Part shown: piece by piece, positions 44,023 to 53,022 of the stretch
How the letters are laid out: the number at the start of each line of letters is the position of its first letter
How positions within the stretch are numbered: the stretch's first letter is position 1
Source: Ruegeria marina
GTDB taxonomy: Bacteria > Pseudomonadota > Alphaproteobacteria > Rhodobacterales > Rhodobacteraceae
DNA: 63,240 nucleotides
Direction of reading: 5' to 3'
Assembly (NCBI RefSeq): GCF_900101475.1
Contig: NZ_FMZV01000023.1
Span: forward strand, 1 to 63,240
The notes under the pieces: generated by a model
What the model was told of the DNA's origin: nothing
Seen by the model: the letters and a program-made list of their open reading frames with translations, nothing else
Database searches by the model: none
Position numbers and translations under genes: made by a program

Positions 44023-45435
44023 TCAGTTTCCTTGGACAGTGCACCTGTCAGGCTTTCCAGCCAGGCCTTCTTTGACAACGATGCCGAACTCCACGAAGAA
44101 GGTCGAACCGACGCCCAACTCGCTTTCATAGTCGATTGTGCCGCCAAAATGTTCGACGATTTCCCTTGAGATATTCATCCCCAAGCCCGTGCCGCCGGCG
44201 TGCCGCTCATCAGAGGAGTCGATCTGCGAGAAGCGGTCGAACACCTTGTCGCGACTGCCGGGTGGAATCCCGATCCCCTGATCCTTGACATAAATCCGGA
44301 CGCGGTCCCCGTTCCTGCGGAAACCGACGGTGATCGTGCCGCCATCGAACGAAAACTTTGCGGCATTCGAGATCATGTTGGACAGAACCTGTATCAGCCG
44401 GGCAGAATCGGCAGAGATATGAATGCCGTTTTCGGCCGGATAGTCCTGTGCTATCTCGACATTGTGAGCACTGGCATACCCGAGATTGCTCGCGACTGCC
44501 TCGCTGACAATCTCGGCGACATCGATGGGGCGGATCCGATAGACCATTTCGCCTGCCTCCATCTTCTGGATGTCCAGAATGTCGTTGATCAGTGACGAAA
44601 GCCTCTGGCTGTTCTTGCTGGCCATGTCGACAAGGCTCTGTATCTTGTCGGGCACCTCGCCCAATGCGCCTGTGTTGATAAGGTCCAGAGCCCCCTTGAT
44701 GGAGGTCAAAGGCGTGCGCAGCTCATGGCTCACCGTCGAAACGAACTGTGACTTGGCGATATAGGCGGCTTTTGTCCGTTCGTGTTCTTCCCGCAACTTT
44801 TCCAATTGGGCCAGGTTTGTCCTGTAAAGACGCAGGAAAACCAGCGAACAATCGATAAGAAAGTACATCACGAACACGACCGTGAAGAATTGCAGCCACA
44901 AATCGGATGACAGGTCCGGCCGTTCGATCCAGATATCCTTGACGACGATCACCATGAAGGAAAAACCGTACATGGTCAGGCGAATGATCATCGCCCCGAC
45001 GATCTGGTGATTGTTCATGGCGGCGAACAGAGCTGCCGCAAACAGGAAGAACAAGGGCGTGAAATGGCCACCGGACGGCTGCTCGAAAGCGACGAAGATG
45101 GCATAAAGACAGATCGCTGTGGAATGAAGGATCGCGTTAACCAGTATCCGGACCCAGGCTTTGGCAATAGCCTTTCGCTGGTTGCGGTTCAGACGCGCGA
45201 CGCGCCTGGCCAGGATCAGGTCCTGCCATTCGAGTATCAGGATGGTAACGTAGAATAGAAGCGCATTGAACGGATCGAAAAAGAAGGCCGTCAGAATCGT
45301 AGAGGAAAGAAAGATCGCCTGACGCTGCCAGATGAGCTCCAGGGTCATGGCAGTGTAATCTTTCATGTTCTGTAGTAGCCGATCGACGGGCATCTCGGAT
45401 GACCGGTCGAGTCGCTGCGCTTCAATCGCCGTCAT
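44023..45435 (-). CDS. membrane sensor histidine kinase
   Basis: A 470-residue kinase. Residues about 38-205 contain six hydrophobic segments (for example IFLSSTILTAFFFDPFNALL, AICLYAIFVAFEQ, LFFLFAAALFAAM, FFTVVFVMYFLIDCSLVFL) with no large periplasmic loop, so the sensor is intramembrane or a small hydrophobic ligand. After a coiled linker comes the H-box with H237 (FVSTVSHELRTPLTSIKG), then the N box (MISNAAKFS), GQGIGIPPGSRD-like KDQGIGIPPGSRDKVF and GTGLGMNIS. It is convergent with response regulator 1 and lies 163 bases downstream of the AHL synthase on the same strand. No second signalling domain is attached. Confidence 0.87.
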   Translation of the reverse strand: MTAIEAQRLDRSSEMPVDRLLQNMKDYTAMTLELIWQRQAIFLSSTILTAFFFDPFNALLFYVTILILEWQDLILARRVARLNRNQRKAIAKAWVRILVNAILHSTAICLYAIFVAFEQPSGGHFTPLFFLFAAALFAAMNNHQIVGAMIIRLTMYGFSFMVIVVKDIWIERPDLSSDLWLQFFTVVFVMYFLIDCSLVFLRLYRTNLAQLEKLREEHERTKAAYIAKSQFVSTVSHELRTPLTSIKGALDLINTGALGEVPDKIQSLVDMASKNSQRLSSLINDILDIQKMEAGEMVYRIRPIDVAEIVSEAVASNLGYASAHNVEIAQDYPAENGIHISADSARLIQVLSNMISNAAKFSFDGGTITVGFRRNGDRVRIYVKDQGIGIPPGSRDKVFDRFSQIDSSDERHAGGTGLGMNISREIVEHFGGTIDYESELGVGSTFFVEFGIVVKEGLAGKPDRCTVQGN

Positions 45436-45598
45436 TTGTCAAACTGCTTTAGTTGAGCCTCGACGATTTCTTAGCCTGCCATTGAGGAAGCAGTGGGTCG
45501 GAATTGCGGTCACAGTTTGACCGAAGCCCACCGCCTGCCGCACAGGCAGCGTATTGCTTCCGCAAAGGGAAGTACGCTCCCTGTTGGTTGGGCGCGGA

Positions 45599-46357
45599 TC
45601 AGATCAAATAGTCGCGTATATTGAACAGGACGGATTGGCTCATGGTGCCGTCGATCGAGAATTTTGCCCCGATCGGCGTTGCGCCTGCCCCCAGGCGACG
45701 GGCCCAGCGCGACCACACCGAGGGAACGATGCCGAGAATTTTGGACGCACCGTTCTGCACAGCCGTTCTTGCCATGCTGTCGAACAGCTTTTGCTGAACG
45801 TCGGTGCGTCGTGTCGAGGGAACCGTTTCGGTGATGAAGAACCGCGATGCTTCCCAAACAAAGGGCTTCACTGGCGCCTCGAAGAACAGCACATCTCTGG
45901 GCAAGCCTTCGAGAAGTCCGTTCTGCGCGTCGCGCAGCATGTAGCTGTAGGTTCCGCAGCGCGCCGTAGTCGGAAGCAGGCGAACCCCGCCCAGGACTTC
46001 GCCGAATTCATGCAAAACGACCCAGCGGCAAGCGGGTGTGTCGTATTGATCGAACTCCATCCCGTCCGCTTCGGAAACTGTCCAGTTCAGGCGATCGATG
46101 AAAATCGACTTTCTGGCTTCGAGATACTTGACCAGTAAAGTACCGTGTTCGTGGATGTCGCGAAACCCCATCGCGGTCGCATGAATGTTGCCGAGAGAAT
46201 GTCTTGTTCCCGGCTTAACCTTTCGTTCTGCCAGAAACCTCGAACGCCTCGCAGGTTTCAGGACGTCTTCGCGCACCACTTTGGTTTCGACGGGTTCCAA
46301 CTCGGGAAACACCATCGAAGCAGGGGAAGAGTCCGCCAGCCTGAAGGATTGGTCCAT
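45599..46357 (-). CDS. acyl-homoserine-lactone synthase (LuxI-type)
   Basis: A 252-residue autoinducer synthase. Eight hallmark residues of LuxI enzymes appear with near-canonical spacing: R82, F86, W92, D103, D106, R126, E169 and R172 (ARKSIFIDRLNW, EFDQYDTP, GGVRLLPTT, WEASRF). It should use S-adenosylmethionine and an acyl-carrier substrate to make an N-acyl-homoserine lactone. The N terminus is about 50 residues longer than in LuxI. No luxR gene is adjacent; instead a histidine kinase and two response regulators surround it. A LuxR-type gene lies about 9.5 kb away. A 15-bp palindrome sits in its promoter. Confidence 0.88.
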   Translation of the reverse strand: MDQSFRLADSSPASMVFPELEPVETKVVREDVLKPARRSRFLAERKVKPGTRHSLGNIHATAMGFRDIHEHGTLLVKYLEARKSIFIDRLNWTVSEADGMEFDQYDTPACRWVVLHEFGEVLGGVRLLPTTARCGTYSYMLRDAQNGLLEGLPRDVLFFEAPVKPFVWEASRFFITETVPSTRRTDVQQKLFDSMARTAVQNGASKILGIVPSVWSRWARRLGAGATPIGAKFSIDGTMSQSVLFNIRDYLI

Positions 46358-46822
46358 TTTCTGCTCTTATTTTTCCCAAATTTTGCCACCAAGTTGGACT
46401 TTAAGTCCACTACCGGGGAGCCTTCGTTCACAGGTTGCACGTCAAGTGTGACTAATTGGCACTCGAGAAAATGAAACCTGATCGCCGCGTGAAAGCAGCA
46501 AACAGGAAAACACGCACACGTCTGGCCAGCATCGCACAACCTGTGGGTATTATCCACAGAAAACGACAATCATGGGATGCTGCCCGCGCAGGTTCCCGCC
46601 TACCGTCAGTCCGCCTGCCGCATTGGCCGGCCCGGCGCTACGGGTGTGATGGTTCCACGTCTAAAGGGGTGAAAAACCATGTACTCGCCCATGACACGCC
46701 ATCAATTCGCCGCTTTTGCCGCACAGGTTAACTGAAACGCCATGGATCCGCTTTCATGCGGGTTCGAAATCGCACCCGTGTCGCAATCAATCTGCGCGAT
46801 GCCACAACCCAGGTTAAACATC
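46358..46822. promoter_or_regulatory. 465-bp divergent region between AHL synthase and second response regulator
   Basis: Two palindromes stand out. TGGACTT-T-AAGTCCA (46395-46409) lies 38 bases before the AHL synthase start and could be its operator. CTGTGG and CCACAG (46541-46546 and 46554-46559) form a second inverted repeat, whose right half contains a perfect DnaA-box sequence, TTATCCACA (46550-46558). No gene is seen between the two divergent starts. Confidence 0.45.
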
Positions 46823-47764
46823 ATGCGAATTCTTGCCGTAGACGACGAGCCGAGCATCTTGGAACTTCTGACCCAGATCCTGGCGGTTTTCGGGTACGAA
46901 GAGGTTGTCACCGCCCCAAACGGTCGCGACGCGCTCGAGATCTTGCGCAGCGACCCCAAACCATTCGACTGTCTTCTGCTTGACGTGCAGATGCCCCAGA
47001 TGAACGGGATCGATCTTTGCGAAGCGGTTCGCAGCCTGCCCGGCTATCGCTTCACCCCGATCATCATGGTTACCGCGATGGTCCAGAAGCAGTACATCGA
47101 CGATGCCTTCGAAGTGGGAGCATCCGACTACGTGACCAAGCCGTTTGAATTTGAGGATCTGAAACAAAGGCTTTCAGACGCCTACAGGCTGGCCGCAGAA
47201 CGAAAGGCCGCGATCCTGGCGATGGAAGCGTTCGACAATGCGCAGACTGACAGCAAGGTCGCGCACGAGTTCCAACTGGGTGATCCGCTCGTCCTCAATA
47301 CGCTTGCCGGATGCCAGGGGCTGGCCGAGTTCGAAAACTACGTTGGCAAGATTGCTACGTCGCACCCCCTCGACGCCTCGGTTCTGGCCGTCAAGGTCGA
47401 AGATGCCGACTGGGTCTACCGGAACTCGACATCCGATGTGTTCCGCTCGGTCATGAGCGCGGCGGGGCGTGAAATCCTGTCGGCAACACAGGGAGCCAGA
47501 AGCCTGGCTACATACTGGGGCAACGGCGTATTCCTCGTGGTTCTTGACAACAATTGTCCTGTCGACATTCAAGGCCTTGCAAACCGGATGGCGGAGATCG
47601 CGACGACGTCCGATAGCGAAAACCTTTCGATCGGAAACATCTCTTGCCGGCTGGGTGAAGTGGTCCCGCTCAGGGCCACGACCAAGCTTGAGGCATTGTT
47701 CCTCATCGACAAGGCGGTCGAAACTGCCGAGGTGCCCTTTAGTCCGATGACGATGGCCGGGTAA
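46823..47764 (+). CDS. response regulator with degenerate GGDEF-like output domain (copy 2)
   Basis: A 313-residue paralogue of the regulator at 42442-43578. The receiver has RILAVDDEPSILELL, phospho-acceptor D54 in LLLDVQMPQMNG, MVTAMVQ and TKPFEF. The C-terminal part carries LATYWGNGVFLVV at the place of the GGDEF signature, again without the catalytic residues. In-frame ATGs exist upstream at 46742 and 46799, but ATG 46823 begins directly at the receiver and has an AGG about ten bases ahead. It is divergent from the AHL synthase. Having two such regulators around one kinase suggests branched or competitive phosphotransfer. Confidence 0.83.
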   Translation: MRILAVDDEPSILELLTQILAVFGYEEVVTAPNGRDALEILRSDPKPFDCLLLDVQMPQMNGIDLCEAVRSLPGYRFTPIIMVTAMVQKQYIDDAFEVGASDYVTKPFEFEDLKQRLSDAYRLAAERKAAILAMEAFDNAQTDSKVAHEFQLGDPLVLNTLAGCQGLAEFENYVGKIATSHPLDASVLAVKVEDADWVYRNSTSDVFRSVMSAAGREILSATQGARSLATYWGNGVFLVVLDNNCPVDIQGLANRMAEIATTSDSENLSIGNISCRLGEVVPLRATTKLEALFLIDKAVETAEVPFSPMTMAG

Positions 47765-48226
47765 ACTGGCGGACGGGTGGCGCCCGTCGCGAGGTGACCG
47801 GACAGATCACTACAAGATTTCACCTGTGCAGCCGGTTGTCGACCATGCTCAATCGGCAGACATTCTGTCTTTTGACCAGGCAGGGCGTTTCGCTGTGGAG
47901 ACGCCCTGCCTGCTCACGAAACCGTAAAATTGATACGCCGCCGATCGGGAAATGACTGCTGTCATGTGTGCCCCCCGCCATTGTTCGCTGACGGCGGCGA
48001 CCCGCAGACATGTGACCACGGTTGCGCGAGGGCAAATAGCGGGACGGCGACCACCTGGTCTTGGCGGAAAGCTGACATCCCCCCTGCCCTGCCTCGATCC
48101 AGATTTCCCTGAAACCGCCGATTACCGCGATTTGTGCGGTTTCCCGCCCATTCCCTCGGGGCGGGGTTGATCACGAGCCAGCGTACCGTATTCAGAAAAA
48201 AATTGAATCTGGCTGCGAGTTTTCCC
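47765..48226. other. 462-bp gap with two stem-loops, no gene
   Basis: GACGGG and CCCGTC (47772-47777, 47783-47788) form a small stem seven bases behind the regulator stop. A stronger one follows: CAGGCAGGGCGT (47877-47888) and ACGCCCTGCCTG (47901-47912), exact complements with a 12-base loop. Neither has a U-run, so they may be Rho-dependent ends, RNA processing sites or part of a short RNA. No protein frame is convincing. Confidence 0.45.
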
Positions 48227-49129
48227 ATGAAACCGAGGTGTATCTCCGTCCGCGCGGTTCGCGCGACATGTCTTTCGCTGATCTGTCTGGGGCTATCCGG
48301 TGTTGCCGCCGCGGCCACGGTATCCTGCAAGGCCCCATCGGCGCGGGAAATTTCGGCACGACCCGAGCGCGCGGCCCCGGGCAGCACGGTGATGAAAAGG
48401 ATCGGAGAGGCTGCCGGGCCGATCCGGGACCGGGCTATCGTCAGTGAAGTGCTGCAAGGCAATGTGCCGTCTTTCATGAATAAGCTGGTGCCGCTGACCC
48501 TGAGGGGAACCGCGTCGACCGGACGGGCCATCTCGGTCACCCTGTGCGTCACGCCTGAATATCTTGCCATTGGCAACGACCGGGATTTCGTGCGGGTTCC
48601 ACTCGGACTGCCGGCGGCAGCCTACCTTGCCACCGAACTGGGCTTCCTTCTGCCCACCACAAAGATCGTCGATGCAATTTACCAACAGGCGGCCGTGCGG
48701 GTTGCACCAAATCCCATGGACCCGACCTCGCAAATGACGACCACGTCGTATTTCGTCGCTCACAACCGAACGGTCGAACAACAAATGTCGGGGGCCAGGG
48801 GCAGCAAAGATGGGCTTTCTGCCGGCCACAAGAAGGATCTGGTGCTGTCCAACCGGCTCAGGGCGAAACCTGGCCGGGTGGCGATTTATGGCTGGCATCG
48901 TCAGAACGGCAAGCCGATCCAGCCTCTGAGTACCGTGCACGGCTCTGAATACGCCGACTACAGCCACGGGGTCCGGCTGGTCAGCAGTATCGCCTATGTG
49001 GATGGAAATCCCATGACACTGGACCAGATCATGCGCGATCGCGAACTTTCCAAGCTGGTCAGCAGCGAAGGGCCGATCGAGGATGCAAACGGTCTGCTCC
49101 GGAGCTACGCCCGCATCGCCTTGAACTAG
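48227..49129 (+). CDS. secreted protein of unknown function
   Basis: A 300-residue protein. Start 48227 gives a signal peptide (RAVRATCLSLICLGLSGVAA, cleavage near AAA-TVSC). The mature chain has a conserved-looking core: LPAAAYLATELGFLLPTTKI, VDAIYQQAAVRVAPNPM, KDLVLSNRL, VAIYGWHRQNGKPIQPLS and EYADYSHGVRLVS. The His and Asp residues in HGSEYADYSHG could bind metal or act in catalysis. No known family is recognised. It is convergent with the SUMF1-domain gene. Confidence 0.7.
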   Translation: MKPRCISVRAVRATCLSLICLGLSGVAAAATVSCKAPSAREISARPERAAPGSTVMKRIGEAAGPIRDRAIVSEVLQGNVPSFMNKLVPLTLRGTASTGRAISVTLCVTPEYLAIGNDRDFVRVPLGLPAAAYLATELGFLLPTTKIVDAIYQQAAVRVAPNPMDPTSQMTTTSYFVAHNRTVEQQMSGARGSKDGLSAGHKKDLVLSNRLRAKPGRVAIYGWHRQNGKPIQPLSTVHGSEYADYSHGVRLVSSIAYVDGNPMTLDQIMRDRELSKLVSSEGPIEDANGLLRSYARIALN

Positions 49130-49226
49130 TTGGCCTCAAGCCTCTCGGGAAAACCCCGCATCGCCTGTGCCCTGCGCGCTGGCGGCATTGGCGATGTCGC
49201 ATGTTTCGGGCATGTCCCCAAACGCT

Positions 49227-50210
49227 CTAGTCGATCGTCTTGCAACAGCGAAACCCCAGATGGTAGTTCGCGTGGCTCGACTGGCTCATGACAGGAGAGC
49301 CGTGCCAATAGGGTGCGCGCCACCGGCACCAATCTGGATGGGCATAGTAGCGGTCAAAGATGAACCAACTGCCCTTCATTTCTGTCACCCCCAGCTTGCG
49401 ACTGCCCGCGCTTGCCATCTGGTCCGGCGTCAACGGCAGATTCATATGCTCGGCCGCATTGCCGTGTTGGTCATAGACGCCCAGCGCGCTCTTGCAGCCG
49501 GGAAAACTGCCGGCTGGATAGGTATTGGAACCGCAGCTGTTGTATCCACCACCGCCACAGGTAGCGCTTTTCTGGCTTGCTGCGGCACAAACCCCCTTTT
49601 TATAAGCATTGCCATAGGCCCAATTCTTGCTGGCCCCGTATTTGGCGTTGTGAGCCTGGCGCATAGCCGCAACGGAACCCGAGCCGAACCGGTAGTCCGG
49701 CGGCTCAAGCGCCCCGGCGCAGGCTCCTTCCCATTCATGTGCATCGCACAGGCGCTTGCCGACGGCCGCGCATATCTCGGCCGCTTCCCGCGCCTTGACC
49801 CAGACCACGGGATACGTGCACGGAATGTTGGGAAATTCGAACTGGTCAATGCAAGCCTTTGCGTCTGATGGATTTTCCAGACGTGGATCGTAAAGTGGAG
49901 CCATGTAGCGATCACCGCAGATGCGCCGGTTCCGTGCATCGTCATAGCCTGTCGCGCCCCCCGGAACGCGGGCCTGGCATTCACTCGGAGTCATCGGATG
50001 CCGGGTGATCCGCGGATTACCCTGCCCGATATAACCAGATCGTTGAAAGATCGACCGGACCTGCTGCATCTGGGCCGGACTCAGCCCGTGGACCCTCGCC
50101 AACTGGTCGAACAATACCTCGTTGGCCTGTTGCAGCGTCTCGCTTCTTGCCAGGGGCGCAAAGACGAACAGAAAGCCCATTACCGCGAGCGCCAATCTCC
50201 GCTTCTTCAT
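49227..50210 (-). CDS. exported SUMF1/formylglycine-generating-enzyme-fold protein
   Basis: A 327-residue protein with a signal peptide at start 50210 (MKKRRLALAVMGFLFVFAPL). From about residue 90 it reads as an FGE-sulfatase domain: CIDQFEFPNIPCTYPVVWVK, EAAEICAAVGKRLCDAHEWE, VYDQHGNAAEHM and the terminal YHLGFRCCK. Members are formylglycine-generating enzymes or non-catalytic lectin-like modules. It has many Cys, fitting a disulfide-bonded periplasmic protein. Its ATG overlaps the stop of the preceding gene (ATGA), so the two are made together. No sulfatase gene is nearby, so a classical FGE role is doubtful. Confidence 0.78.
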   Translation of the reverse strand: MKKRRLALAVMGFLFVFAPLARSETLQQANEVLFDQLARVHGLSPAQMQQVRSIFQRSGYIGQGNPRITRHPMTPSECQARVPGGATGYDDARNRRICGDRYMAPLYDPRLENPSDAKACIDQFEFPNIPCTYPVVWVKAREAAEICAAVGKRLCDAHEWEGACAGALEPPDYRFGSGSVAAMRQAHNAKYGASKNWAYGNAYKKGVCAAASQKSATCGGGGYNSCGSNTYPAGSFPGCKSALGVYDQHGNAAEHMNLPLTPDQMASAGSRKLGVTEMKGSWFIFDRYYAHPDWCRWRAPYWHGSPVMSQSSHANYHLGFRCCKTID

Positions 50211-51964
50211 TTTACGACCTCCTTTCGCATCACGTAGAAAAGATCCCTGTTGTCGGGATATCCGATGAAGCGCGGGATGACCTTGCCGCCTGCCAGTTTC
50301 TTGTCGATAAGGCCCATGCCCGGCACGATATGCGCGACATGTATCTTGCCGCCTCGCGGCACGTAGAGCGCCAGGTAGGTGTGCTCCAACGCGTTCATGT
50401 CCATCAGCATGGCATAACCGCACCCATAAGCCTGGAAGGTGCGTACCATCGCCGAAGGCGTCGCCGTCGAAAAATAGCCGTAGACCAGGTAATTTGTCTG
50501 ACCGTCCTCGACGATGCAGGCACCCGCCCGCAGGGTACGCAACTCGGCGTCAGCGGATCCCGACCAATTCCCCCCGCCCCATTGTGTGACCAGTTCGCCC
50601 GGCACCCCCTGTCCGGACCCGGCATCCCGTTCCAGCAGGGCAACGCCGTTCTGGCGGGCGAAACGGATCAGGGGAAGCAACACATTGTCCTCCTCCTGCC
50701 AGGTCTTCATATGCACGGTACCGTCATTCAACACCACGATCGTCGAAAGACCGGGCTGCAACTTGCTCAGGATCACCCCGTTTTCGATAAAACCGTAATG
50801 GTGACCCATGTTGAAGGTCGCCATCTCTCCGAACTTGAAAGCGCCGTGCTGTCGCTTGAAACCGCCTGTGAACGTGGCGATCGTCCGGTTCGCCAATGCA
50901 GGGTTGACCATGCCAAGGCGCACCAGCGGATCGGCCGTCCTAATACCGTCGGGTCCGGGCAGTCCGCGCGGCCGGGCTGATGCGGCCGGACGCGGCGACC
51001 ATCCCAGGCCTGGGTGATCCGTTCCCAGCGCAAACCCCAAATCGTAGGCCGACAGATCGAATGCGATCATGTATCCGGTTGCGTTGGCCTCCACGGAGTC
51101 GAGCCGGTTGACCTTGCCGGGGCTGTCGAACACCGAACGTGCGATTGCGCCGGGCTGGAAGGCACTGGCAAAGACGCCCGGCATCCCCGTAACAGGGTAC
51201 CAGACCCCGATGGCCATGCGGCCGTCTTCCGCCCCAGTCACCGCGACATCCAGCAGCGTACCTATCACCGGGCGCAGGTTATCGGCGGCCTCGGTTTGCA
51301 TCGGCGGCGGACCAGCTGCGTTGCGGGCCGTACTCTCGTTTCCTTCGACAGGGCTGGCTTCCAGTTCGGCATCCTTGAAGAATGTCCCGCGCACGAAACG
51401 CACGATGGATTCTCCGCCCCATATGTTGTCGCGCAGAAACTCGGCCGTCGCCTCGAGGCTGGTACGTGCGCCCCTGGACCTGTTGCGCAGGTAAAGCCGG
51501 CCGGCACAAACCGGCGCATAGGGCAAGGCGGTCTTTCGGGCGGCCTCCAGTTCATCTTCCCAAGGGGTGCAGGATGCAGCTCCATCGGGCCCGCTCAGGG
51601 TCAGGGCCGGCCCGTCCGGATCGAGTAACACGGAGTGCCCAGCAGGCTGCGGAAGCTCAAGATGATAGCTTTCAACCACCCGGCCTTTTGCATCGACCGC
51701 CTGAAGCAGGAACCAAGCGCCGATACTGGGATTGAGAGAGGTCAGAACGATGCTTCCCCGACCATCCGCAAGGTCGACGGCGGAAGCTGTCCGAAACGGT
51801 TGCAGATCGAGTACGGTCTTGGCTTCCACCGCCTCGTATTTCCTGAGTTGCTCTGCAAGGGTCTCGGCGGATTGGGACATTGCTGTAACCGGGAACAGCA
51901 ATGCGGTCACGGATACAGCGATCGTCACCGCACGGGTCATGGATATTTCAGTCAGCAGGCGCAT
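50207..51964 (-). CDS. large secreted protein, weakly phosphodiester-glycosidase-like, unknown
   Basis: A 585-residue protein. AGGAG lies five bases before ATG 51964, and AVTIAVSVTALLFPVTAMSQ is a signal peptide. The C-terminal half (residues about 370-560) has FTGGFKRQHGAFKFGEMATF, STIVVLNDGTVHMKTW and FQAYGCGYAMLMDMNALEHT. The order of a GGF motif, a DGT strand and a late G..YA...D segment faintly recalls NAGPA/DUF2233 phosphodiester glycosidases, but the LDGGGS signature is replaced. The N-terminal half is unrecognised. It is translationally coupled to the SUMF1-domain protein, so the two probably form a secreted pair. Confidence 0.6.
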   Translation of the reverse strand: MRLLTEISMTRAVTIAVSVTALLFPVTAMSQSAETLAEQLRKYEAVEAKTVLDLQPFRTASAVDLADGRGSIVLTSLNPSIGAWFLLQAVDAKGRVVESYHLELPQPAGHSVLLDPDGPALTLSGPDGAASCTPWEDELEAARKTALPYAPVCAGRLYLRNRSRGARTSLEATAEFLRDNIWGGESIVRFVRGTFFKDAELEASPVEGNESTARNAAGPPPMQTEAADNLRPVIGTLLDVAVTGAEDGRMAIGVWYPVTGMPGVFASAFQPGAIARSVFDSPGKVNRLDSVEANATGYMIAFDLSAYDLGFALGTDHPGLGWSPRPAASARPRGLPGPDGIRTADPLVRLGMVNPALANRTIATFTGGFKRQHGAFKFGEMATFNMGHHYGFIENGVILSKLQPGLSTIVVLNDGTVHMKTWQEEDNVLLPLIRFARQNGVALLERDAGSGQGVPGELVTQWGGGNWSGSADAELRTLRAGACIVEDGQTNYLVYGYFSTATPSAMVRTFQAYGCGYAMLMDMNALEHTYLALYVPRGGKIHVAHIVPGMGLIDKKLAGGKVIPRFIGYPDNRDLFYVMRKEVVK

Positions 51965-51987
51965 CCGAACTCCTTTCCCGATTTTCC

Positions 51988-53022
51988 CTACATCACGAGG
52001 CGCAACAGTTTCAGCGCGCCGCGTTTCCAGGGCACCCTGTGCGTCACGCCGGATGCGACCGAGATCCTGTCGTGGTTTGCCACATACCAGTCATAGTTGC
52101 GGATCAGCGCCTCCTCGTTGGAATACCGGGGCGTGAACCCCAACCGATCCACGATCTTGTCGATGCTGACGAAACTGTCCTTGCCGGCGGTCTCGTAAAT
52201 CCACTTGTAAAGCGGCGAAAGGCCGACGGTCTCCAATGCCCTAAGGGTCCAGATGGCGGGTGCCGCCGGAAGGCCGACAATCCGTTTGCCGTGCCCGGCG
52301 CGGTCCAGAACGGCCTGAAAACTTGCGCGCAGGCTGCCGAAGCGCTCCGCTCCCACATTGAACGTGTCGTTTGCCCGGTCCGATGGCGCGGTCGCGCACA
52401 GCAGCACCGCCTTATTGAGGTCCTCTACATCCAGCAATTGATAGAGGTTGTTACCCGAACCCAGAACCGGGAAATTATGCCCGTCGAAGGCGAAGTCATA
52501 AAGCAGCTCAAACGCGCCAAGCCGCTCGGGCCCGACAAAGGACTTGGGTCGCAGGACCGGCAGGCACAGGCCCTTTTCCCGATATTCCAAGCAGATCCGT
52601 TCGGCCTGAACCTTCGATTCACCATAGGGACCGACCCCGTACATCGGGTCATCCTCGGTCAGCGGATGATGGTCGGGAATCCCGTAAACCGCAGTGCTGG
52701 AAATGTGGATGAAACGACCGATACCCTGTTGAAGCGCGGTTTCCAGCAGCATCCGGGTCCCATCGACATTTATCGAGCGGATCTCCTCAGCCGGGCTCAA
52801 GGGCAAGGCCGCGGCGCAGTGAACGACCACGTCCACCCCGTCGAACGCCTCGTCATGACGAACAGGGTCACGAATGTCGGCTTGCAGCACCGAGATTGCA
52901 TCCGCTTCGGGATAGGTGAAGGGCGCGATATCGTAGCTGCGCACCTGATGCCCGCTGGCCAACAGATGACGGATGAGGTTTATGCCCATGAAACCGGCAC
53001 CGCCGGTGACGAGAAAATTCAT
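51988..53022 (-). CDS. NAD-dependent epimerase/dehydratase (extended SDR)
   Basis: A 344-residue extended short-chain dehydrogenase. MNFLVTGGAGFMGINLIRHL is the NAD-binding start, which fixes the start at 53022. The Ser-Tyr-Lys triad is in HISSTAVYG and the YGESK motif. The C-terminal substrate domain is divergent. Enzymes of this type epimerise or oxidise nucleotide or lipid-linked sugars. It is divergent from the HAD-UbiA prenyltransferase gene, and GtrA lies beyond, a grouping seen in polyprenyl-phosphate pentose pathways. Confidence 0.85.
   Translation of the reverse strand: MNFLVTGGAGFMGINLIRHLLASGHQVRSYDIAPFTYPEADAISVLQADIRDPVRHDEAFDGVDVVVHCAAALPLSPAEEIRSINVDGTRMLLETALQQGIGRFIHISSTAVYGIPDHHPLTEDDPMYGVGPYGESKVQAERICLEYREKGLCLPVLRPKSFVGPERLGAFELLYDFAFDGHNFPVLGSGNNLYQLLDVEDLNKAVLLCATAPSDRANDTFNVGAERFGSLRASFQAVLDRAGHGKRIVGLPAAPAIWTLRALETVGLSPLYKWIYETAGKDSFVSIDKIVDRLGFTPRYSNEEALIRNYDWYVANHDRISVASGVTHRVPWKRGALKLLRLVM

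Noticed and set aside
46550-46558. Perfect DnaA box as a sign of a replication origin
   Set aside because: Only one box is present, with no AT-rich unwinding region or dnaA/repABC genes nearby.
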